This document shows positions 8,672 to 17,171 of a DNA stretch of 28,565 bases, in pieces (the first letter of the stretch is position 1; each line of letters opens with the position of its first letter). The DNA is from Candidatus Desantisbacteria bacterium CG1_02_38_46 (lineage in GTDB: Bacteria > Desantisbacteria > UBA1551 > UBA1559). Below the pieces are notes generated by a model. It did not search any database. It had not been told where the DNA came from and saw only the letters and a program-made list of their open reading frames with translations. Both the position numbers and the translations under genes were made by a program. The DNA is taken from assembly GCA_001871015.1 (NCBI GenBank), contig MNUO01000128.1, forward strand, positions 1 to 28,565. Direction: 5' to 3'.

Positions 8672-9412
8672 ATGGCTGAACAAAACGTGGTAAGGACAAG
8701 AGGAGTTAAAAAAGCATTTGATCTTGGGAAAGTAACTGTAGAAGCTCTGCGCGGGATTGATTTAGAGATTGCCAAAGGTGAGTATATTTCAATTATGGGA
8801 CCTTCTGGTTCTGGAAAAACTACTCTTTTTAATGTGATAGGAGGTTTAGACAAGCCCACTGAAGGAAGAGTTTACATAGACGAGGTGGATGTTGCACAGC
8901 TGGATGCTTATGAACTTGCATGGCTTAGATGCAGGAAGATAGGGTATATATTTCAGACATTTAATTTAATTCCGGTAATGACCGCTTTAGAAAACATAAC
9001 TTTACCAATGATTTTTGCCGGATTAAGTGAGGACGACGCCAGGGATAAAGGAGTAGAACTTCTTAAATCAGTAGGATTGGGAGAACGAGTCCATCATAAG
9101 CCCAATGAACTTTCTGGAGGTCAGCAGCAAAGAGTAGCCATTGCCAGAGCATTCGCAAACGACCCCGCAATTATTCTGGCTGATGAACCAACAGGAAACC
9201 TTGATTTAAAAACAGGAAAAGAAATTATAGGTTTATTGAAAGAATTAAATAAGGAAAAGGGAGTAACTATAATTTCTGCTACCCATGATTTAAAAATGAT
9301 TGATGTCTCTGATCGAATTTTCTGGATTAGAGATGGGAAAGTTGAAAGAATTGAGAGAAGAGCGGATGTTCAATTAGAGGTAGGTACAGTAGAAGGAAAG
9401 CAAGCAGGCTAA
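8672..9412 (+). CDS. ABC transporter ATPase (LolD/MacB type)
   Basis: The 246-residue ATP-binding subunit is complete. It has Walker A GPSGSGKTT (43-51), Q-loop Q95 in FQTFNLIP, signature LSGGQQQR (147-154), Walker B IILADEPTGNLD (167-178) and H-loop H206. The FNLIPVMTALENITLPM stretch is typical of the LolD/MacB/FtsE group that pairs with FtsX-type permeases. A strong Shine-Dalgarno (GGAGGTGG, 8661-8668) sits just after the palindromic repeat. It probably energises the mini-FtsX and the M28-FtsX fusion. The stop codon shares one base with the next start (TAATG). Confidence 0.92.
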   Translation: MAEQNVVRTRGVKKAFDLGKVTVEALRGIDLEIAKGEYISIMGPSGSGKTTLFNVIGGLDKPTEGRVYIDEVDVAQLDAYELAWLRCRKIGYIFQTFNLIPVMTALENITLPMIFAGLSEDDARDKGVELLKSVGLGERVHHKPNELSGGQQQRVAIARAFANDPAIILADEPTGNLDLKTGKEIIGLLKELNKEKGVTIISATHDLKMIDVSDRIFWIRDGKVERIERRADVQLEVGTVEGKQAG

Positions 9413-10626
9413 TGATATGGTTTCTTTTATTAATTCTTTTTTTGTTAAATTTAGTGATTCGTCAGAAGATAATTCCAGATTCTTGGAATATTATTTTTAT
9501 TTTTAATATATTTGCTGGTTTTTTGATTGTTTCTTTTTATGTGTATATGCGAAGTTTTAAAAGTAAAATTAGAATTCTTGAAATAAACTATGAAAAGGAG
9601 GAATTACGCTTAAGTGATGAAGAAGAATCTACTACTATTCTTGAATATTTAAGAAAAATAGTTGATGTTCTCGGAGAAGAGCCAGATCTGGAAGTGGTTC
9701 TTAATAAATTTGCGGAAATGGTTTCTGATTTATTAAAAGTAGAAAATGTTATTTTGCAACTTTACAGCGATGAAGAAAGAAAATTTTTTATGCGTGTTTT
9801 AAAAGGAAGAAAAGAAATAGAGCTGGCTGACCGGATTCTTAAGGAAGACGTGATTGAAGAAGGAAGGTCCCACTTAATAAATAATCTTATTTCTTTTCCT
9901 TATTATAAGGTACTATATGAACAGGGCTTTCGTTCCTTTATTGTTGCTCCTTTAAGAAGAAGAAACAGAATAATTGGATTAATTGCTGCTTTAAGTGAAA
10001 AAGAAGGAGAATTTACCAGTCAAAAATTAGACATTCTTACCATTATTTCTGCTGAAGCCGGCCTTATTGTAGAAAATGCTCATCTTTTGGAGAAAACAAA
10101 GTTGCTCTCTATCACTGATGGTTTAACCGAAATTTATAACCATCGTCATTTTCAGGAATGCATTAGAAAAGAAATTGAAAAAACAGAAAAGGCTAATTTT
10201 CCTCTTTCTTTAATTATGGGTGATATTGATAATTTTAAAAATTATAACGATACTAATGGGCATCCGGAGGGAGATAAAGTTTTACGTGAAATTGCCCAAA
10301 TTTTAAAAAGGAATACAAAAGGAAGCGATACAGTAGCAAGATATGGAGGAGAAGAATTTGTTATCATACTTCCAAATACAACCAAAGAAAATGCATTAAT
10401 AGTTGCGGAAAATCTTAGAAAAAAAATAGAAGAGAGTAAATTTCCTTTTGAAGAAAAATCGCAGCCAACTGGAAAACTAACCATTACTTTTGGAGTAGCA
10501 AATTACCCATTAGATGCAAAATCAGTTCGAGATTTAATTAAAGAAGCAGACCGCGCTCTTTATCGAGGGAAAGAAGAAGGCAAAAACCGAGTAGTTGAGG
10601 GTCAGACCTCAACATCTCACAACTAA
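9412..10626 (+). CDS. GAF-GGDEF diguanylate cyclase
   Basis: The 404-residue protein has two N-terminal TM segments (about 2-16 and 24-45), a short coiled coil, a GAF-like sensor (about 75-225) and a C-terminal GGDEF domain. The active-site motif is GGEEF at 312-316, as in catalytically competent cyclases that make c-di-GMP. The allosteric I-site RxxD, five residues before GGEEF, reads KGSD (303-306), so the key arginine is replaced and product inhibition is probably weakened. The protein should be anchored in the inner membrane. Its start overlaps the ATPase stop, so it is translationally coupled to the transport block, perhaps as its signalling output. Confidence 0.9.
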   Translation: MIWFLLLILFLLNLVIRQKIIPDSWNIIFIFNIFAGFLIVSFYVYMRSFKSKIRILEINYEKEELRLSDEEESTTILEYLRKIVDVLGEEPDLEVVLNKFAEMVSDLLKVENVILQLYSDEERKFFMRVLKGRKEIELADRILKEDVIEEGRSHLINNLISFPYYKVLYEQGFRSFIVAPLRRRNRIIGLIAALSEKEGEFTSQKLDILTIISAEAGLIVENAHLLEKTKLLSITDGLTEIYNHRHFQECIRKEIEKTEKANFPLSLIMGDIDNFKNYNDTNGHPEGDKVLREIAQILKRNTKGSDTVARYGGEEFVIILPNTTKENALIVAENLRKKIEESKFPFEEKSQPTGKLTITFGVANYPLDAKSVRDLIKEADRALYRGKEEGKNRVVEGQTSTSHN

Positions 10627-10649
10627 ACTTTCAAGGAAAGGAGTTCCAT

Positions 10650-11441
10650 ATGATAGGCAAAGAGATAAGGATTGAAAGAATTATAAATCGCAATACCGGA
10701 CGCACTGTAATTATTCCTATGGACCACGGTGTTACGGTTGGACCAATTAAGGGACTGGAGAATATGAAGAAGACAATTGATGATGTAGTAAATGGAGGTG
10801 CCAACGCAATTGTTTTGCATAAGGGACTTGTGCGCGGCGGACATCGCGGAAAGGGAAAAGATGTTGGTTTAATTATTCATCTCTCAGGAAGCACAAGTTT
10901 AGCACCTGACCCTAACTTCAAGGTTCTTGTATGCACAGTTGAAGAGGCAATTCAATTAGGAGCAGATGCTGTATCAATACATGTGAATCTTGGTGCAGAA
11001 GATGAAAGTGAGATGCTGCATGATTTAGGAGCGATTTCTAAAAAATGTGTGGAATGGGGAATGCCATTGTTTGCGATGATTTATACACGGGGAGCAAAAA
11101 TTAAGAATCAATTTGATGTTGCTGTTGTAAAGCATGCTGCGAGAGTTGGCGCAGAACTCGGTGCAGATATAGTGAAAGTCAATTATACAGGAAGCGCAGA
11201 AAGTTTTAAGGAAGTAACCAGTACCTGCCCTGTTCCTGTGGTCATCGCAGGTGGAGAAAAGATGGAAACTGACAGGGAAATCCTTGAGATGATTGAGGGT
11301 GCAATGAAAGCAGGTGCTGCAGGTGTTTCTATTGGAAGAAATGCATTCCAGCATAAAGACCCTGTGGCAATAGTAAAAGTAATTTCTTCAGTTGTCCATA
11401 AGAATGTTACCATTGAAGAAGTTCTTAAAATCTTAAAATGA
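10650..11441 (+). CDS. aroA': 2-amino-3,7-dideoxy-D-threo-hept-6-ulosonate synthase
   Basis: This 263-residue class I aldolase-type TIM barrel is of the ADH synthase (MJ0400) family. MDHG (24-27) supplies the conserved acidic residue, YTRG (145-148) the tyrosine, and K176 in [10 protein letters not shown] is the likely Schiff-base lysine. The C-terminal phosphate-binding region is [10 protein letters not shown] and [12 protein letters not shown]. In archaea and some bacteria this enzyme condenses an aldehyde-level sugar with aspartate semialdehyde, the first step of the alternative route to 3-dehydroquinate. The next gene encodes the matching second enzyme and overlaps by 4 nt, which makes the assignment firm over the related fructose-bisphosphate aldolase or LsrF. 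The spacer carries a Shine-Dalgarno (AAAGGAG). Confidence 0.9.
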   Translation: MIGKEIRIERIINRNTGRTVIIPMDHGVTVGPIKGLENMKKTIDDVVNGGANAIVLHKGLVRGGHRGKGKDVGLIIHLSGSTSLAPDPNFKVLVCTVEEAIQLGADAVSIHVNLGAEDESEMLHDLGAISKKCVEWGMPLFAMIYTRGAKIKNQFDVAVVKHAARVGAELGADIVKVNYTGSAESFKEVTSTCPVPVVIAGGEKMETDREILEMIEGAMKAGAAGVSIGRNAFQHKDPVAIVKVISSVVHKNVTIEEVLKILK

Positions 11442-12403
11442 AAAAGTTCTGGGTGAAAATTATTCCATATAATAAGAATCTGGTGACCACTGCGCTCGAG
11501 AGCGGAGCAGATGCAGTGTTAATTCCATCCGGCTGCACGAAAAAGGTTAAGGAATTAGGATTGATTGCTACTATTGCCGGCGATGGAGATCTGAAATTAG
11601 GCGGGGATGTTATTGAAATTGTCATTAATAGCAAAGAAGATGAGGAAAGAGCAGCGAAATTAAACAGGGATAAATTTCTAATAATTCAGACAGGCAACTG
11701 GAAAGTTATTCCACTCGAAAATTTAGTTGCACAGCGCAGAGGCTTGATTGCACTTGTTAAGAATGCACAGGAAGCAAAACTTGCTCTGGGAATTCTTGAG
11801 AAAGGTGTGGACGGGATTCTTATGGATACCAGGGATGTAAATGAGATAAAAAGAACTTCCAGAATTATCAAGGAGGGAATGGAAAAACTTATTCTGTGCA
11901 GGGCAAAAATTATTAACATCAGACAAGTGGGCATGGGAGACAGGGTATGTATTGATACCTGCACCAATATGAAAATAGGACAGGGGATGTTAATTGGCAA
12001 TACTTCAAGTGGTATGTTTCTTGTCCATTCTGAAAGCGTAGAGAATCCGTATGTTGCTTCTCGTCCTTTCAGAGTAAATGCAGGAGGTGTTCATGCATTT
12101 ACCCGCATTCCTGATGGCAAGACCAAATATCTTTCAGATTTAAAAAGTGGTGATGGGATTTTAATTGTAGACCATAAGGATAATACACAGGTTGGAATTG
12201 TTGGCAGGATTAAAGTTGAAAAACGCCCGATGATTTTAATTGAGGGGGTACCCGCTGAAAGTGGGTCAATTGAAAAACACCCGATATCATTGGTTATGCA
12301 GAATGCTGAGACAATCCGCCTGACAAAACCCGGTGGAAAGCCCATTTCAATTGTAAAATTAAAACCAGGAGATGAAGTTCTTGGTTACGAGGAGGAAAGA
12401 TGA
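11438..12403 (+). CDS. aroB': 3-dehydroquinate synthase II
   Basis: The 321-residue protein is of the archaeal DHQS-II (MJ1249) family. The N-terminal part ([20 protein letters not shown], about 11-30) is followed by the conserved central block [11 protein letters not shown] (about 166-176) and [18 protein letters not shown]. The C-terminal block includes [17 protein letters not shown]. This enzyme oxidatively deaminates and cyclises the product of the preceding enzyme to 3-dehydroquinate with NAD. It is unrelated to bacterial AroB. The start overlaps the aroA' stop (ATGA), and the end overlaps the next gene the same way, so the three genes are one transcript. Confidence 0.93.
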   Translation: MKKFWVKIIPYNKNLVTTALESGADAVLIPSGCTKKVKELGLIATIAGDGDLKLGGDVIEIVINSKEDEERAAKLNRDKFLIIQTGNWKVIPLENLVAQRRGLIALVKNAQEAKLALGILEKGVDGILMDTRDVNEIKRTSRIIKEGMEKLILCRAKIINIRQVGMGDRVCIDTCTNMKIGQGMLIGNTSSGMFLVHSESVENPYVASRPFRVNAGGVHAFTRIPDGKTKYLSDLKSGDGILIVDHKDNTQVGIVGRIKVEKRPMILIEGVPAESGSIEKHPISLVMQNAETIRLTKPGGKPISIVKLKPGDEVLGYEEER

Positions 12404-13698
12404 AAAATTATTGTAGCGGTTCGATGTTAAATTGGACTATTTTGATGGTTATGGTTATTTTTAGTTTTAGCAATTCTTTGTGTGCTGTAGAGGAAAAAAT
12501 GACTGCGGCTGTTCTGGATTTTGAAGCAGGAGAGGGTGTGAGCAAGGGAACTGCTATGACACTTTCAGATTACCTGCGAACACAATTGGTTAATTCGGGA
12601 AAATTTAATCTTGTTAACCGGGAGAACGTGGAAAGTATTCTTAAAGAACAGAAATTTCAGATGACAGGTTTTACTGAAAAAGATGTAGCACAGGCAGGTA
12701 AATTACTTGGCGTGAATAAAGTTTTTGTCGGTTCTCTGGGCAAGGTGGGGTCAACCTATCTTGTTAACCTGAAAATAGTAGATGTGCAATCCGGAAGAAT
12801 TGAGCGCGCCGAGACAGAAGAGTGTGAAAGCGAGAACCAGTTGTTAGCGGGGGTGCGTAATCTTGTAAATAAAATGATAGGTCTGCCAACTCAGCCGATA
12901 CCAAAAGTTGCTGAGGCACCGAAGCCTGCTCCAGCACCAGCACCACCTCCTCCACCAGCATACACATACACTCCTCCAAAACAATACCTTCAAGTTTCAG
13001 CTCCTGCTGGGAAAAATTATAGTTTTATTGATGTTTTAGTTGGTTATTCTTTATCTACTACTATGGACCTTAAATTTAAAAGGAGCACCAATATGTACGC
13101 TCATTGGATTGGTATTACATTAAATAACAATGCCAATTATGTTCTTGGGTCAATAAGCTGGAAGAATTTGAAAACCAGTGGGACTATACCATTTGGTTTA
13201 AGAATAGGAGGATTCTTCAATAGTGTTCTGGGAGCGGATGTTGAATTTTCTTATGAATCTCATAATATCGTCCCGCAGAGTGTAAAATGCACGGTAGATG
13301 GTAATCCGAACTGGACATTTAATTTTACTACATCTGATTATCTGACAGTAAAATCTATTCCGATATGGATAGATTTACTGATAAGAGCTCCTCTGGACGT
13401 GGTTGAACCTTATTTCGGGGCGGGTTTTGGTTTTTCTCTGAATTTTATTGATGGTCCGACTCTGAAAGGATATACTAAATCCAGTACATTTTCAGCTCCT
13501 ACATATGAGATGGAACTCGGGTTTGGAGTTCGTTTTCCTTTCGGATTAAGGATTCACCTGGGGAATAACACAAGTATTTTTGTGGAAGGAAGATACCAGA
13601 TTAATGAAGTTTCTTTTGACAGAGACATAAAAAATGAGAATGACAGCGTAAGTACAAAATCTTTACAGTTTCTGTGCGGCATTGGTTCTTTATTTTAA
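12400..13698 (+). CDS. CsgG/TolB-N-like domain fused to outer-membrane barrel
   Basis: The 432-residue protein begins with an N-terminal signal peptide (about 1-28, ending near SLCA). A domain at about 32-165 resembles CsgG/FlgO/TolB-N proteins: TAAVLDFEAGEGVSKG, LVNRENVESILKEQ, and LLGVNKVFVGSLGK. A Pro/Ala-rich linker (about 166-195) spans the periplasm. The C-terminal region (about 205-432) has alternating aromatic/polar strands (YFGAGFGFSLNF, FVEGRYQINEV) and ends in Phe, the usual signature of an outer-membrane beta-barrel. It probably sits in the outer membrane with its N-terminal domain in the periplasm. Shine-Dalgarno GAGGAGG lies inside the end of aroB'. The co-transcription with shikimate genes has no obvious functional logic. 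Confidence 0.75.
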   Translation: MKNYCSGSMLNWTILMVMVIFSFSNSLCAVEEKMTAAVLDFEAGEGVSKGTAMTLSDYLRTQLVNSGKFNLVNRENVESILKEQKFQMTGFTEKDVAQAGKLLGVNKVFVGSLGKVGSTYLVNLKIVDVQSGRIERAETEECESENQLLAGVRNLVNKMIGLPTQPIPKVAEAPKPAPAPAPPPPPAYTYTPPKQYLQVSAPAGKNYSFIDVLVGYSLSTTMDLKFKRSTNMYAHWIGITLNNNANYVLGSISWKNLKTSGTIPFGLRIGGFFNSVLGADVEFSYESHNIVPQSVKCTVDGNPNWTFNFTTSDYLTVKSIPIWIDLLIRAPLDVVEPYFGAGFGFSLNFIDGPTLKGYTKSSTFSAPTYEMELGFGVRFPFGLRIHLGNNTSIFVEGRYQINEVSFDRDIKNENDSVSTKSLQFLCGIGSLF

Positions 13699-13718
13699 CT
13701 TAAGTGAAAATATATGGT

Positions 13719-13741
13719 ATCCTATAATATATTCATAGGAT
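13719..13741. other. Short inverted repeat after the barrel gene
   Basis: Arms ATCCTAT (13719-13725) and ATAGGAT (13735-13741) flank a 9-nt AT loop, 21 bp after the stop of the barrel gene. The TATAAT in the left half could instead be a -10 box for the short gene at 13759, but the -35 region is poor. The structure may be a weak terminator or an operator; the sequence cannot decide. Confidence 0.3.
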
Positions 13742-13758
13742 GAGTGTTACACATAAAT

Positions 13759-13920
13759 ATGGAAATTATTCGAGATAAAATTAAATTATTTGAACTTAAA
13801 GAGAGGGCTGGGAATATATACGGCAGTATGGTGAAGGTGGTAGTTGATGTAGAAAAAGGATTAATGGCTATTAGTGGCGAGCTTCATAGTGATGAGTTAT
13901 CAAAACGGAGAATTAGCTAA
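13759..13920 (+). pseudogene. DUF5674-family protein, C-terminally truncated
   Basis: This short ORF encodes 53 residues. The N-terminus MEIIRDKIKLFELKERAG, then VKVVVDVEKGLMAISGELHS, follows the start of DUF5674 proteins. Those are small proteins of about 100 residues, often near toxin-antitoxin-like genes. The family's second half should follow GELHxDE, but here it is replaced by LSKRRIS and a stop. In-frame reading beyond the stop continues for 17 codons without matching the missing half. I infer a truncated, probably non-functional copy at the junction where the GC-richer block begins. Confidence 0.55.
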
Positions 13921-13942
13921 GGAAGGAAAATAGCAAGACCTG

Positions 13943-14563
13943 ATGATCTGGAAGAGGCAAAAAGAAATGGATAACGAGCTCGGAATTTCAAGAATGAAAG
14001 AACCCTTAATTTCAAAGGTGATTGTCCTTTGCGTGCTAATGATTGGCATACTGGCGTGGTGTCCCAATGCTGGTTTGAGGAAAGGTGATGCTGGTGAAAA
14101 AACTGCCACTACGGTTAAAGTGGAGAAGGTTTCCTCCGGCAAGATAACAAAATGGGGTGATGCTCCGGATTTCGTCCTGCCGAAGTTGGGAGGGGACAAA
14201 TTTAAGTTGTCTTCTCTGAGCGGAAAGGTTATCATACTTAACTTCTGGGCTACGTGGTGTTCTCCCTGCCGCACAGAGATTCCCGATTTCATAGATCTCA
14301 AAAAGAAGTACGGGGGAAAAGGACTGGAGATTGTCGGGGTATCGCTAGACAAAGATGGGGAGCGAAAGGTTGGCCAGTTCGCCGGCAAGATAGGTATAAA
14401 CTATATTATTGTATTCGGCAGACAGGAAGTCACGGACAAATATGGGGGTATACGCGGAATTCCCACGACTTTCATAATTGACAGGAAGGGAAATATTGTT
14501 AAGAAGTATGTTGGTTTCAGGCCGCTGGAAGTTTTTGAGAAAGATGTGAGGGAATTGCTGTGA
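13943..14563 (+). CDS. TlpA-like membrane-anchored thioredoxin
   Basis: The 206-residue protein has an N-terminal signal anchor (about 18-40: ISKVIVLCVLMIGILAW) and a periplasmic AhpC/TSA-TlpA type thioredoxin fold (about 70-206). The redox motif is WCSPC (C106 and C109) after FWAT, with the cis-Pro motif GIPTTF further on. TlpA/ResA proteins reduce periplasmic disulfides, for example in apocytochromes. The CcdA gene that follows would supply the electrons. The start is uncertain: ATG 13967 has a better Shine-Dalgarno (GGAAGAGG, spacing 9) than ATG 13943, and both give the same mature domain. Base composition is GC-richer than in the genes before it. Confidence 0.88.
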   Translation: MIWKRQKEMDNELGISRMKEPLISKVIVLCVLMIGILAWCPNAGLRKGDAGEKTATTVKVEKVSSGKITKWGDAPDFVLPKLGGDKFKLSSLSGKVIILNFWATWCSPCRTEIPDFIDLKKKYGGKGLEIVGVSLDKDGERKVGQFAGKIGINYIIVFGRQEVTDKYGGIRGIPTTFIIDRKGNIVKKYVGFRPLEVFEKDVRELL

Positions 14564-14575
14564 TGGAGAACGAAG

Positions 14576-15271
14576 GTGAATGACATTTCCGTTTTTCTCG
14601 CGCTGGGAGCGGGTATCCTGTCCTTCTTCTCTCCCTGCATCCTGCCGTTAATTCCTGCATACCTGTCTTTCATAACGGGCATGTCCGTTGACAGGCTGCA
14701 GGAGGATAGCAGTGGAAAAGGGGTTTCCGGTAACTGGAAGAAGGTACTTCCTGAGACCATTCTATTCATCCTGGGTTTTTCCTTCATTTTCATTTCCCTG
14801 GGTGCTTCGGCCACCTATTTTAGCAACCTCATCTTTACGAATCGTAACCTTATAAAAACAATTGGAGGAATAATAGTAATCATCTTCGGCCTGCACCTCG
14901 CCGGCGTATTCAATATAAAATTTCTGCAGGTTGAGAAAAAGGTGCACTTGAAGAGCAGGCCCGGCGGAAGAATGGGGTCTTTTGTCATCGGGGCGGTTTT
15001 TGCGTTCGGCTGGACCCCGTGTCTGGGTCCCATCTTGGGGGGTATCTACACAATGGCTGCTACGAAAAGCACGGTGGGCGAGGGGATACTGCTTCTAAGT
15101 TTCTATTCACTGGGGCTTGCGATACCTTTTGTGGTTACCAGCATATTCGTGGGGTGGATACTGGGGGAATTCTCCAGGATAAGAAAATATTTCAGGCTGA
15201 TTTCAGTTGTGAGTGGGTTGCTACTTGTCATTATAGGGATGGGCATGCTCGCGGGGTTCTTTCGTTTTTAG
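14576..15271 (+). CDS. ccdA: CcdA-type thiol:disulfide transmembrane protein
   Basis: The 231-residue protein has six TM segments and the two CcdA/DsbD cysteine motifs: SPCILPLIPAYLSF (C21) and GWTPCLGPILGG (C149). Such proteins carry electrons from cytoplasmic thioredoxin across the inner membrane to a periplasmic thioredoxin. It starts at GTG 14576, with GGAG 9 nt upstream. The next in-frame start would cut into the first TM. It lies between its expected acceptor (TlpA-like) and, two steps upstream in electron flow, a thioredoxin reductase. About half its bases are G or C, clearly above the 1-10 kb region. Confidence 0.93.
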   Translation: MNDISVFLALGAGILSFFSPCILPLIPAYLSFITGMSVDRLQEDSSGKGVSGNWKKVLPETILFILGFSFIFISLGASATYFSNLIFTNRNLIKTIGGIIVIIFGLHLAGVFNIKFLQVEKKVHLKSRPGGRMGSFVIGAVFAFGWTPCLGPILGGIYTMAATKSTVGEGILLLSFYSLGLAIPFVVTSIFVGWILGEFSRIRKYFRLISVVSGLLLVIIGMGMLAGFFRF

Positions 15272-15301
15272 AACGGGAGCAATCTTTTTGGTGATTATTG
15301 A

Positions 15302-16261
15302 ATGAGTCAAATATACGAGGTGATAATTATCGGAGGAGGACCGGCAGGGCTGACTGCCGGTATATATTGTGCGCGGGCAAGGATGAAATCACTTTTGTTG
15401 GAAGATATTTCCCTTGCGTCACAGGTTCTGCTTACCGAAAGAATTGAAAATTATCCCGGTTTTCCTGAGGGAGTATCCAGTATACCGCTGATGGAGAAAT
15501 TTAAGGAGCAGGCAAGCAATGTCGGTTTGGAATTTGCACCAGGGAAAGTGGAAAAAATCGAGCAGGAAGAAAAACAGGAAGGGAATTTGGCAAGGGTGTG
15601 GAAAACTACCGTTGATAATAAGGTATATCATGCCCTCTCGTTAATCGTGGCAACCGGTGCAGGACCAAAAAAGCTGGGGCTTCCCGGAGAAGAAAGATTG
15701 ACCGGCAAAGGTGTTTCCTATTGTGCTATTTGTGACGCCACTTTTTTTAAGGGGAAGGATGTTGCGGTTTTGGGAGGGGGAGATACGGCAGTGCAGGAGG
15801 CGTTGTATTTGGCGAAATTTGCCTCAAGGGTAATCCTTGTTCACCGGCGCAGCCGACTGCGGGCAACAAAAATCCTGCAGGAAAGAATAATGGCAAACGA
15901 AAAGATAGAGTTTTCCTGGGATTCGCTTGCAAAAGAGATCCTGGGCAGGGGAATGGTAGAAGGAATACGGGTGGAAAATGCCAAAACGAAAAAAGAGAAG
16001 CGTATCCCCTGCCAGGGGGTATTTATTTTTGCAGGGTACCTGCCCAATACCGCTTTTCTCGGGGGAATATTAAGCATGGATGAATCCGGTTATATAATTA
16101 CCGATGAGAATATGAGCACTTCCCGTGAGGGCGTTTTTGCCTGCGGTGATTGCCGAAAGAAAATATTACGCCAGGTTGTAACTGCCTGTGGCGAGGGGGC
16201 AACGGCAGCATTTTCCAGCCAGCAGTATGTGGAAAAACTGAAGGGAGTTGCCTATAAATAA
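15302..16261 (+). CDS. trxB: Thioredoxin reductase (NADPH)
   Basis: The 319-residue flavoprotein has a complete low-molecular-weight TrxR layout. FAD-binding GGGPAG is at 11-16, the redox pair CAIC at 141-144, NADPH-binding GGGDTA at 158-163, the 2'-phosphate contact HRRSRLRA at 181-188, and the terminal FAD motif GDCRKKILRQVVTACGEG. The usual GGQ before the ENYPGFP segment reads ASQ, a minor variation. It reduces thioredoxin with NADPH. With the upstream ccdA and tlpA-like genes it forms a full route for exporting reducing power. No thioredoxin gene is adjacent; the nearest is at 27488-27829. Confidence 0.92.
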   Translation: MSQIYEVIIIGGGPAGLTAGIYCARARMKSLLLEDISLASQVLLTERIENYPGFPEGVSSIPLMEKFKEQASNVGLEFAPGKVEKIEQEEKQEGNLARVWKTTVDNKVYHALSLIVATGAGPKKLGLPGEERLTGKGVSYCAICDATFFKGKDVAVLGGGDTAVQEALYLAKFASRVILVHRRSRLRATKILQERIMANEKIEFSWDSLAKEILGRGMVEGIRVENAKTKKEKRIPCQGVFIFAGYLPNTAFLGGILSMDESGYIITDENMSTSREGVFACGDCRKKILRQVVTACGEGATAAFSSQQYVEKLKGVAYK

Positions 16262-16407
16262 AACAAAGGAAAAAGGCGAATGAAGATTAAGGAGCAGGTC
16301 AGATTAAACAGAACTACGAACTATACCAAAAGTTTCTCGTGAATCGAAAATCATCTCCTCGAGGTGCTTAGCAAAATTTAATAAAGTTCTGAACTAAAAT
16401 ATTTAAC

Positions 16408-16430
16408 ACATTATATTTTTACTATAATGT
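16408..16430. terminator. AT-rich hairpin between convergent genes
   Basis: Arms ACATTATA (16408-16415) and TATAATGT (16423-16430) are a perfect 8-bp inverted repeat with a T-rich loop. They lie just before the end of the convergent MBL-fold gene and 147 bp after trxB. The position fits a bidirectional termination site, but the stem has little GC and no long T-run, so the call is weak. The rest of 16262-16433 holds nothing I recognise. Confidence 0.3.
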
Positions 16431-16433
16431 CTA

Positions 16434-17171
16434 CTAAAATAGTATGAATAGTAATAATTTAGAGAGTATGACCAAACCGACCTTAATGGACAAAAAGTCG
16501 TTCTTGTACTCTTTCTTAAAAATCCTTTCTGCTTCTTTTCCACTGCAATGGCAGGGTCCAACTTTCTTTACCCCAATCTTTTTAAATTCTTTAGCAATGA
16601 TTTCAATTAATCTTTCGTCATGGTCCATTAAATGAAATCCACCAAAAACCATATATATCCGTTCATTAGAAAATTGTCTTTCAACTTTCTGAATAATTTC
16701 AATTATTCCTGGATGAGCACAACCGGTCATAATAACCAGTCCCTCGGAAGTTCTCGCTATAAGTGCTTGTTCTGGCATAAATTCACCTTCATATTCTCCA
16801 GGAATTTCGCCAGTAATGTAAATATTTTCAGAAACTTTAAGGACCCTCGCCGATTCAATTAACTCATTACCAAAAGATTTGATTTTATCTTTGAAATTCT
16901 GACTAAAACCAGGGCAGGCATAAACCCTTATCGCTGGATTTTTCTTTAATATTTCCCATAGTCCTCCAGTATGGTCCCAGTGGTCGTGCGAAATAACTAC
17001 ATTTCTTATACCTGAGACTGCCACACCCATATTTTCCATATTCTTTAACAGCGGTTCGGGTTTTTCACCAGTGTCAAACATAGTGTGTCCATTAACCAGA
17101 AAAGAAACACCCCATCCTATTGAAAATTTTTTCTGCAAGGCTTGACTATCAAACAGGGCTTTAATCTGCAT
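16434..17171 (-). CDS. MBL-fold metallohydrolase
   Basis: This 245-residue metallo-beta-lactamase-fold protein has the metal motif HDHWDH (62-67), preceded by MFDTG (31-35). Later ligands are in TGCAHPG and GGFHLM. It resembles the COG1237 group, which includes 7,8-dihydropterin-6-methyl-type beta-ribofuranosylaminobenzene-phosphate synthase relatives; the exact substrate is not evident. I chose the ATG at 17171 because a strong Shine-Dalgarno (AAAGGAGG) lies just upstream. Upstream in-frame codons run into the methyltransferase. The start overlaps the methyltransferase stop by 11 nt, so the two are coupled. Confidence 0.82.
   Translation of the reverse strand: MQIKALFDSQALQKKFSIGWGVSFLVNGHTMFDTGEKPEPLLKNMENMGVAVSGIRNVVISHDHWDHTGGLWEILKKNPAIRVYACPGFSQNFKDKIKSFGNELIESARVLKVSENIYITGEIPGEYEGEFMPEQALIARTSEGLVIMTGCAHPGIIEIIQKVERQFSNERIYMVFGGFHLMDHDERLIEIIAKEFKKIGVKKVGPCHCSGKEAERIFKKEYKNDFLSIKVGLVILSKLLLFILF

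Noticed and set aside
10594-10613. GTTGAGG/CCTCAAC hairpin as terminator of the transport block
   Set aside because: It lies inside the end of the GGDEF gene and has no T-run.
13700-13728. Promoter before the short DUF5674 gene (TATAAT at 13723)
   Set aside because: The hexamer 17 bp upstream (TTAAGT) is a poor -35, and the region is part of a hairpin.
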